NCBI GenBank assembly: GCA_947625365.1
Contig: CANQNZ010000054.1
Coordinates: 1-8,020 of the forward strand
Length of the DNA stretch: 8,020 nucleotides
Origin: an uncultured Bacilli bacterium
GTDB lineage: Bacteria; Bacillota_I; Bacilli_A; RF39; UBA660
Direction of reading: 5' to 3'
Position numbers and translations under genes: made by a program. Below the pieces are notes generated by a model. The model was not told the DNA's origin, made no database searches, and worked only from the letters and a program-made list of their open reading frames with translations. Numbering within the stretch: the stretch's first letter is position 1; every line of letters begins with the position of its first letter. Below, one piece after another: positions 1 through 4,631 of this stretch.

Positions 1-6
1 GAAACT

Positions 7-30
7 AAAAAATCGCCTTGGTAGACGATT
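7..30 (-). terminator. possible second intrinsic terminator (hairpin plus T-run)
   Basis: Read on the minus strand, AATCGTC pairs with GGCGATT (seven pairs, one of them G-T) around a six-base loop TACCAA and runs into a stretch of T. It lies about 60 bases beyond the stronger terminator that follows the pilin gene. It could be a back-up terminator, the end of a short RNA, or part of the leader of a gene beyond the window edge. On the plus strand the T-run is interrupted, so the minus-strand reading is preferred. Confidence 0.4.
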
Positions 31-91
31 GTCTTCTTTTGCAATTTTTGGTCACTATGTCTTGACAAAAATCAATATTGCTATTTATTCC

Positions 92-116
92 AAAAAAAGA
101 ATAGCTTGCGCTACCC
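92..116 (-). terminator. intrinsic terminator of the pilus-like operon
   Basis: On the minus strand GGGTAGC pairs with GCTATTC (seven pairs, two of them G-T) around a GCAA tetraloop of the stable GNRA type, followed at once by seven T. It begins eight bases after the stop codon of the 111-aa pilin-like gene. That makes the pilin the last gene of the unit that starts at the promoter near 3081-3109. I see no comparable hairpin between the six genes of that unit. Confidence 0.85.
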
Positions 117-123
117 TAAATAA

Positions 124-459
124 TTATTTTCCACACTCACTCGGATGCATTACACAATCTGTACATGTTTCATAATCCATATCAGTACCAGAAACATCCA
201 TAGCCCAGTTAATAAGCATCATTATAACAGATGGTAAAATAAATATAATAACTGCCGCTACTGCTCTCATTGCTAATGATTTACTAGATTTCTTAATTTC
301 ATCATCTTTTTGAGCAACAACAGCTTTACCAAAGTCAATACTTCCCATAATTATTAATAAAATTGGAATAACTATTTTAAAAATTGTTAAAAACCATCCA
401 ACTACAGACCAAATAGTTGTTGAATCAGCACAAAAGTTTTCAAAATCCATTAATAACAT
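124..459 (-). CDS. two-span pilin-like protein, VirB2/T4SS-pilin type
   Basis: This 111-residue membrane protein has two hydrophobic segments (about residues 18-40 and 65-87) joined by a short charged loop near residues 50-60 (QKDDEIKKSSK). The pattern of a hydrophobic helix ending in a Pro-Ile-Leu-rich stretch, an AVVAQKDDEIKK-like loop and a second helix containing FILPSV resembles the Firmicutes/Patescibacteria-type T4SS pilins related to VirB2/TrbC. This assignment is from remembered family features. Both ends should face outside; the C-terminal tail carries Cys99, Cys102 and Cys109, with Cys10 near the N-terminus, so disulfides are plausible. The start at 459 is chosen because an AGAGGT ribosome site lies seven bases upstream; an alternative Met is residue 4. 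The gene lies 52 bp after the CpaE-like gene, is last in its operon, and is followed by a strong terminator. It may be the structural subunit of a surface filament or channel. Confidence 0.7.
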   Translation of the reverse strand: MLLMDFENFCADSTTIWSVVGWFLTIFKIVIPILLIIMGSIDFGKAVVAQKDDEIKKSSKSLAMRAVAAVIIFILPSVIMMLINWAMDVSGTDMDYETCTDCVMHPSECGK

Positions 460-511
460 AATAAATACCTCTTTCTAACACTTAAAATTCTATCTTTTTT
501 TTATATTACTG

Positions 512-1540
512 TCAAGACTTATTTTTGAAAATACCCAATATCTTAGTCTTTTCGTTACCTAAATTGTTCTGCTTTTGTCTAAGAAGTCCCATCCTTGACA
601 TTAAATCGTCAAGAGCTCGATGTTGTTCCTTTTTGTCATCTAAAGGAGGAATATTATAAAATATTTGACTTCTTGACTCATATTCAAAATCCATAACATC
701 TTTATTATCTAGTAAGCTTTTATTCAAAACTATTTTTTTCCCTTTCAAAGTATCGAATACGCCGCGATTTTTTCTTATCATTTTATTTAATTTTATAGTA
801 CTTGGTTCTAATAAATATAAAACATCTGAACAACTTGCTTCATTATCACTATTATTTAAATCGACTAAAATTATATCATATGTATTAGCATTTCTTATGG
901 TTGCTTCAAATTTATCTGATGATACACTAACTAAATCTTTATCATTGAAATATTGAAAATCATTTTTATCTATTTCAATAGCTAAAACATTATAATTATT
1001 CTGTAATTGTTTTTTTAACATATAAATTAATGTTGTAGAACCCGCATGGTCTGTAACATTCTTAATTCCAATTATAGTTGTAAAACCACCACTAGAAACA
1101 TCATCTTCAATATCAAATTTTGCGGTCTCATGCTTTTTACTAATTTCACTTGCTACAGTACTTATTTGTTGGTATTGGGCAACATCTTTATAGGTATTAG
1201 GATTATCTATCAAAAAAGGAATATTATCAATATTTCTTGTAAAATTATATATACCCATAGATATTAACTGAGATAAATAACTTTGTGAACCAGTAATATC
1301 ACTATCATCTAATACTAATATAACTTTATTCATATCAATGCCCATAGCAAGTTTCTGAATATTAGCTACACTTTGATAACCTTTAATTGCTGTAACATCT
1401 AAAATCATTTTATTATAAAAGAAGTTAGCAAACATTTCGACTATTTCTTCAGGGGTAAATTCTCCATTTACACTCTTTATAACATCTATTTGCAATGTAT
1501 TTAATTGCGTTTGAAATCTATTTGAAACTATTACATTCAT
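512..1540 (-). CDS. CpaE/MinD-like pilus-assembly protein with degenerate Walker A
   Basis: This 342-residue soluble protein has the two-part layout of CpaE (TadZ) proteins. An N-terminal receiver-like region (about 1-115, with hydrophobic strands at KMILDVT 44-50 and VILVLDD 73-79) is joined by a linker to a ParA/MinD-like domain from about residue 153. The Walker A position reads GIKNVTDHAGSTTL (158-171). Aligned with the deviant KGGxGKTT motif, both lysines are missing (Thr163 and Ser168 take their places). A Walker B-like strand DIILVD is present at 222-227. Nucleotide hydrolysis is therefore doubtful, although fold and dimerisation may remain. CpaE proteins localise Tad pilus machinery at the cell pole or membrane, so a role in positioning the neighbouring membrane proteins is likely. 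An AAGGAAG site sits upstream of the start, 22 bp lie between it and the preceding gene, and the stop is TGA. Confidence is good for family, low for activity. Confidence 0.75.
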   Translation of the reverse strand: MNVIVSNRFQTQLNTLQIDVIKSVNGEFTPEEIVEMFANFFYNKMILDVTAIKGYQSVANIQKLAMGIDMNKVILVLDDSDITGSQSYLSQLISMGIYNFTRNIDNIPFLIDNPNTYKDVAQYQQISTVASEISKKHETAKFDIEDDVSSGGFTTIIGIKNVTDHAGSTTLIYMLKKQLQNNYNVLAIEIDKNDFQYFNDKDLVSVSSDKFEATIRNANTYDIILVDLNNSDNEASCSDVLYLLEPSTIKLNKMIRKNRGVFDTLKGKKIVLNKSLLDNKDVMDFEYESRSQIFYNIPPLDDKKEQHRALDDLMSRMGLLRQKQNNLGNEKTKILGIFKNKS

Positions 1541-1562
1541 ACTTTATTCACTTCCTTATTGA

Positions 1563-2054
1563 TTAAACATAATCGATTGGATATTTCATTTTTATTGTTT
1601 GTCCACGAATAGTTATTTTAGCTATTCGCCCTAATACAGGTAAATTAAAATTCAAAAAAAGTTGAGTTTCATAAAAGCCAGTGTTAGGATTATCTGCATT
1701 TGAAGTATTATAGAATTGTACACAATAATAATATCTATCATTTTTATTTGAATTATTAATTTGTGTTAAATTAGCATTATCTAAATCAGTAGCTCCATAG
1801 CAAGAATTCGCAGTTTCACATTCACACGTTCCCACGGCATTATATTTAGAATTTTTTAAATATTGATTTATTATTTTAACTGACCCATTATCACCGCTAC
1901 TTAATCCTTCATACCTTTCAATTACATGGACTACTTCATTTTTTAATTTAAAAGCAGTTGTGTAATTAATCATAATGACTAAGTAACCTACAAATATCAT
2001 CATAAAGGCAACAATAACTCCAAATAACCAAGCCCCACCAATCGATTCTTTCAT
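1563..2054 (-). CDS. pseudopilin-like single-span protein, paralogue of the preceding gene
   Basis: This 163-residue protein has a short charged N-terminus (MKESIG), one hydrophobic helix at about 8-30, and then an outside domain of about 130 residues. Positive charge before the helix predicts N-in, C-out topology. It matches the 158-aa neighbour in the helix exit (INYTTAFKL 29-37 versus INFTAAFKV), in a central Cys after Gly, in a Cys after a Tyr-rich stretch, and in the closing LPVLGRI...G-T segment (138-153). Cysteines lie at 77, 79, 85 and 111. Layout and CpaE neighbour suggest a TadE/minor-pseudopilin role, but I recognise no specific family and the usual prepilin cleavage motif is not evident. 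It starts 15 bp after the previous stop with a modest GTGGTG ribosome site, so translational coupling is likely. It could instead be a membrane-anchored scaffold subunit. Confidence 0.75.
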   Translation of the reverse strand: MKESIGGAWLFGVIVAFMMIFVGYLVIMINYTTAFKLKNEVVHVIERYEGLSSGDNGSVKIINQYLKNSKYNAVGTCECETANSCYGATDLDNANLTQINNSNKNDRYYYCVQFYNTSNADNPNTGFYETQLFLNFNLPVLGRIAKITIRGQTIKMKYPIDYV

Positions 2055-2069
2055 TTAACGTTCACCACT

Positions 2070-2546
2070 CTAATCTATTTCAGTATAACCGATGCCTGTC
2101 TCAGGAGTATAAATAACCATTGTATCTGCTTGGACATTAAGAGCTAATCTACTCAACATTGGTACATCAACTTTATAGAAAACCTTGATGCGATAATAAT
2201 AAACTTGAGGTAATTCATCACGGGTAGTATCAGAGTATACAGGTATTTTTTTTATACAATAATTACCATGTGTCTTAGTCGTATCTAAATTAGTATCATT
2301 AAGTCCTACTGCGTACCATTTATCACTTGTATCACAAGGTCCCTGGTTTGTATAACCGGCTTCAATAAGTTCTTTTCGTATATTTTCAAGCTTTATACCC
2401 TGATCCTTATTAATTTGATTAATTATAGCATCTGATACTTTAAAAGCTGCAGTAAAATTAATAGAAAGACATAAAAAACCAGTAAATAAAAGCAATAATA
2501 TTATTATTATGTACATTAGTCCTTGCATTCCTATAGCTTCACGCAT
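2070..2546 (-). CDS. pseudopilin-like single-span protein with extracellular domain
   Basis: This 158-residue protein begins MREAIG, followed by a strongly hydrophobic helix (about 10-30, Ile/Leu-rich) and an amphipathic segment starting INFTAAFKV at 29-37. The rest is an outside domain with Cys71 and Cys97, the two positions shared with the 163-aa paralogue, so a disulfide is likely. A Tyr-rich strand YYYRIKVFY (116-124) and a VPMLSRLAL segment (128-136) resemble the C-terminal part of the paralogue. A well-spaced AGAGGTG site, seven bases before ATG, fixes the start. By analogy with TadE/TadF-like minor subunits it may cap or nucleate a surface fibre; this is inference from layout, not from a recognised domain. 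It lies 23 bp after the 74-aa gene and 15 bp before its paralogue, in one operon. Confidence 0.75.
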   Translation of the reverse strand: MREAIGMQGLMYIIIILLLLFTGFLCLSINFTAAFKVSDAIINQINKDQGIKLENIRKELIEAGYTNQGPCDTSDKWYAVGLNDTNLDTTKTHGNYCIKKIPVYSDTTRDELPQVYYYRIKVFYKVDVPMLSRLALNVQADTMVIYTPETGIGYTEID

Positions 2547-2569
2547 TTTATTTCACCTCTAAACACTTA

Positions 2570-2794
2570 TTATCCTTTATATTTACATGTAATAGTCTTA
2601 TCATCTTTTTGGCATTCTACCCAGCCATCACCATCATTATCCTTTTTAGGACAAACAGCGTTGCTGCATCCACTTTCTTGCCTTTGACCCGTATCAATCA
2701 TTGGCCATATTACAAAATAGAAAAAAGCCACTAGTCCTGCAACTAGGGTTATAACAACGTATAACATATTTAATTCACCAGTGGCTTCTCTCAT
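2570..2794 (-). CDS. small pilin-like protein, four Cys and DxDxDG loop
   Basis: This 74-residue protein has the N-terminus MREATGELN, which matches the 57-aa protein upstream at eight of nine positions. One membrane helix (about 9-31) is followed by an outside tail of about 40 residues. The tail has four cysteines (43, 48, 61, 70) and a DNDGDG sequence at 52-57 that fits the DxDxDG calcium-binding loop of EF-hand, dockerin and thrombospondin type-3 repeats. The residue at loop position 9 is Glu60, but position 12 is Lys, so binding would be atypical. An AAGGAGA site lies seven bases before the start, which supports real translation. I know no named family. A small secreted-side subunit, disulfide-locked and perhaps calcium-stabilised, fits what can be seen. 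Confidence 0.75.
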   Translation of the reverse strand: MREATGELNMLYVVITLVAGLVAFFYFVIWPMIDTGQRQESGCSNAVCPKKDNDGDGWVECQKDDKTITCKYKG

Positions 2795-2820
2795 TTTTAA
2801 TTCTCCTTAAATTATTCGAT

Positions 2821-2857
2821 GCAATATTACACTATATTAAAATCAAAATTATATTGC
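2821..2857 (-). repeat. inverted repeat between the first two pilus-like genes
   Basis: GCAATAT and ATATTGC form a perfect seven-base inverted repeat separated by 23 bases, in the 76-bp gap after the 57-aa gene. No T-run follows directly, so it is not a good terminator. It could protect the 3' end of the first cistron or be a processing site. In such AT-rich DNA it may also be chance. Confidence 0.3.
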
Positions 2858-2863
2858 TGTAAA
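2834..2863 (-). promoter_or_regulatory. weak candidate internal promoter before the 74-aa gene
   Basis: On the minus strand TTTACA and TAATAT are separated by 18 bases, about 40 bases before the start of the 74-aa gene. The match is moderate and such pairs arise often by chance in AT-rich sequence. If real, it would let the later five genes be expressed separately from the 57-aa gene. Confidence 0.2.
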
Positions 2864-2870
2864 AATAGAA

Positions 2871-3044
2871 CTAAGTGCTAATATTACCATATTTATCAAC
2901 TTTATAATTTCCTGTATTATTTACACTATTTACTATATTATTTTTAATTCTTGGATATAAAAACATCATAAATAATGCCGCAACAGCCGCAATTGCTACT
3001 ACTGTGATAACTGTTACATTAAGTTCACCAGTTGCTTCTTTCAT
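2871..3044 (-). CDS. 57-aa pilin-like membrane peptide, first gene of operon
   Basis: This short gene encodes 57 residues: MKEATGELN, a hydrophobic Val/Ala-rich helix at about 10-30 ending FLYPR, and a polar Asn-rich tail of about 27 residues ending in YGNIST. There are no cysteines. It is supported as a real gene by a full AGGAGG site ten bases before ATG, by a near-consensus promoter 37 bp upstream, and by the N-terminus it shares with the three following proteins, especially the 74-aa one (eight of nine residues). Its size, Ala/Val helix and first place in the operon suit a major Flp-like pilin, but the classical G-xxxx-E(Y) processing site is not seen, so the class is uncertain. The stop is TAG and a 76-bp gap with an inverted repeat follows, which may set its level above the others. 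Confidence 0.75.
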   Translation of the reverse strand: MKEATGELNVTVITVVAIAAVAALFMMFLYPRIKNNIVNSVNNTGNYKVDKYGNIST

Positions 3045-3080
3045 ATGTTAATTACCTCCTCTATTATAATTTACAGTATT

Positions 3081-3109
3081 ATTATAACTAAAATCAAAAT
3101 CTTTATCAA
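3081..3109 (-). promoter_or_regulatory. sigmaA-type promoter of the pilus-like operon
   Basis: On the minus strand a -35 TTGATA (3104-3109) and a perfect -10 TATAAT (3081-3086) are separated by exactly 17 bases. Transcription would start near 3074, giving a leader of about 30 bases with the AGGAGG site of the 57-aa gene. It lies in the gap after the glycan cassette. I see no clear terminator between the cassette's stop at 3150 and this promoter, so read-through from upstream is also possible. Confidence 0.8.
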
Positions 3110-3149
3110 TAGTTTTTTACTAGTTTGTGGTTTTATTATATTTCCATGT

Positions 3150-4631
3150 TTATTGTTGATTAATATCATACAGAACTAAATTCTTAAAAATTTTATATCC
3201 TTTCCCATTATAAATACTTTTAAAATTTTTATCTTTATTTACTTTTTTGTAAATATTATCATCCTCCGATATGATTAGATAAGAAAACTTATAATTATCT
3301 ATAAATTTTTTATAATTAAGATTACCATATTGCAAGTCGTAATATTCTTTAATAATATCCTTTTTTGATTTGTCATAGTAGAAAACCTCAGCTCTAGCAT
3401 CTATATATGATTTTATTCCCCTATATTCAACATATGCACCACTATTATAATCTGCATAAACATTAACGTTACTTAAATTATCACTTTTTAATAATTTATC
3501 TATTCCTTTCTCCATATAAAATTTAGGACTCGTTTGATATAAACTCCCAGCTACTCCTATTATAAAGATTGATGTTACAATTAAAATAATATAATTTACT
3601 CGAATATTAATTTTTTCTTTTTTCCATACTCGATATCCAAAAAACTCACTTATAATTGGAATGGCACCTATAAACCACAAGCTAGTATTTCTATAATGTT
3701 GCATTCCCAAGAATGTTAAACCTAAAAATAGTAAAAAATGTCTAAAGTTTAAGCGGTGATTTTTATAATATATAAAAAATGTCAAAATAATTGCAAAGCT
3801 TCCATAAAATAATCTTCCAATTAAATTATCTAATGTTACAAAATGCATTTCTTTTATCATTTCATTAACATAATAATTACCATAAGAATTAAAAATATAC
3901 GTAATCGCCTTTATACCGTACGGATTTATAAATGCTACTATAAACATGATTGCCCATATTAATAATAATTTAAACACCCTATTATCTTTTTTATTTTTTA
4001 TTTTTAATATTATATAATTTGCCATATAAGGCAACATAAATATATACAACATAAAATACATTGCTGCATGCAAATTTATTTGTAAAAATGATATTAATAT
4101 CATAAAATATATTGCCTTTGTTTTTTCATTTTTATAAAATTTTTCCATTATATACAATGTTACTACAAGTAACAAGTACGTAAATATTTGTGGGCGAGTT
4201 GTAATATAAGATAATATTAATAATATTAAATCAATAACTATACTTATAAAAGTAGATATTCTATAATTATTATTACTCATTTCCATACATAATTTATATA
4301 AGAAATATAATATTAGACAATTTATTAAAAAACATAAAATAAATAATCCATACGTTGAATTTATACTATGAGCGATATAAAAAATTACTGATGATAACCA
4401 TTGTTGCATCACAAAAGAAAGACCTTGATGCACACTAAATGGTTCAATTATTGGAAAACCGTGTTTCAATACATATTTTCCGTGATTTAGTAAAAACCAA
4501 ACATCGGTTTGTGACTTAACATTTATTAAAAATGTTGAGAAAAATAAAGGCAAGAAAAAGTATAACAAGCAATTTATCTTATTTGGTCTATATTTTATTA
4601 ACACATTTTTTATTTTATTAAATACTTTCAT
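3150..4631 (-). CDS. GT-C-like multi-pass membrane protein, copy A
   Basis: This 493-residue protein has about ten hydrophobic segments and a C-terminal outside domain. The first loop after helix 1 reads TDVWFLLNHGKYVLKHG (42-58), then PIIEPFS (60-66), then QQWLSS (76-81). This corresponds to the D-xWW-H/N-xxGxxIxxxGxPxxDPFS...EWLS signature of a large group of bacterial GT-C-like membrane proteins. The C-terminal VYADYNSGAY...YIDARAEVF (391-417) corresponds to their DYxxGGYLxW...FIDGRADVY signature. Asp43 is the expected metal or catalytic acid by analogy with GT-C enzymes. The likely role is transfer of a sugar from a polyprenyl-phosphate donor on the outer face; substrate unknown. It overlaps copy B by 14 bp, so translation is coupled. 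Residues 43-259 are nearly identical to copy B (two differences), while both flanks are only moderately similar. It is the last gene of the cassette. Confidence 0.75.
   Translation of the reverse strand: MKVFNKIKNVLIKYRPNKINCLLYFFLPLFFSTFLINVKSQTDVWFLLNHGKYVLKHGFPIIEPFSVHQGLSFVMQQWLSSVIFYIAHSINSTYGLFILCFLINCLILYFLYKLCMEMSNNNYRISTFISIVIDLILLILSYITTRPQIFTYLLLVVTLYIMEKFYKNEKTKAIYFMILISFLQINLHAAMYFMLYIFMLPYMANYIILKIKNKKDNRVFKLLLIWAIMFIVAFINPYGIKAITYIFNSYGNYYVNEMIKEMHFVTLDNLIGRLFYGSFAIILTFFIYYKNHRLNFRHFLLFLGLTFLGMQHYRNTSLWFIGAIPIISEFFGYRVWKKEKINIRVNYIILIVTSIFIIGVAGSLYQTSPKFYMEKGIDKLLKSDNLSNVNVYADYNSGAYVEYRGIKSYIDARAEVFYYDKSKKDIIKEYYDLQYGNLNYKKFIDNYKFSYLIISEDDNIYKKVNKDKNFKSIYNGKGYKIFKNLVLYDINQQ
3855..4505. 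repeat. near-identical 651-bp direct repeat, copy A
   Basis: This segment matches 5371-6021 at a constant offset of 1516 bases without gaps. By eye I find no mismatch from 3855 to 4421 (567 bp) and four mismatches from 4422 to 4505 (at 4422, 4433, 4490, 4502). Similarity drops abruptly to protein-level homology on both sides. It lies wholly inside the two GT-C-like genes and includes synonymous sites, so it reflects recent sequence exchange rather than protein constraint. Confidence 0.95.

Noticed and set aside
62..90. TTGACA on the plus strand as a promoter
   Set aside because: The hexamer is perfect but no acceptable -10 lies 16-18 bases downstream (17 gives TTATTC), and it would drive transcription antisense into the pilin gene. 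The hexamer also falls within a stem on the other strand.
512..514. Use of genetic code 4 (TGA as Trp)
   Set aside because: Trp codons checked in the genes are TGG, no gene is interrupted by in-frame TGA, and the CpaE-like gene ends sensibly at TGA.
1046..1267. 73-aa open frame on the plus strand
   Set aside because: It lies entirely antisense within the CpaE-like gene, has no ribosome site, and its composition is that of a chance frame in AT-rich DNA.
3110..3149. Terminator after the 493-aa gene
   Set aside because: Only a four-base stem (TAGT/ACTA) is found and no T-run follows, which is too weak to call.
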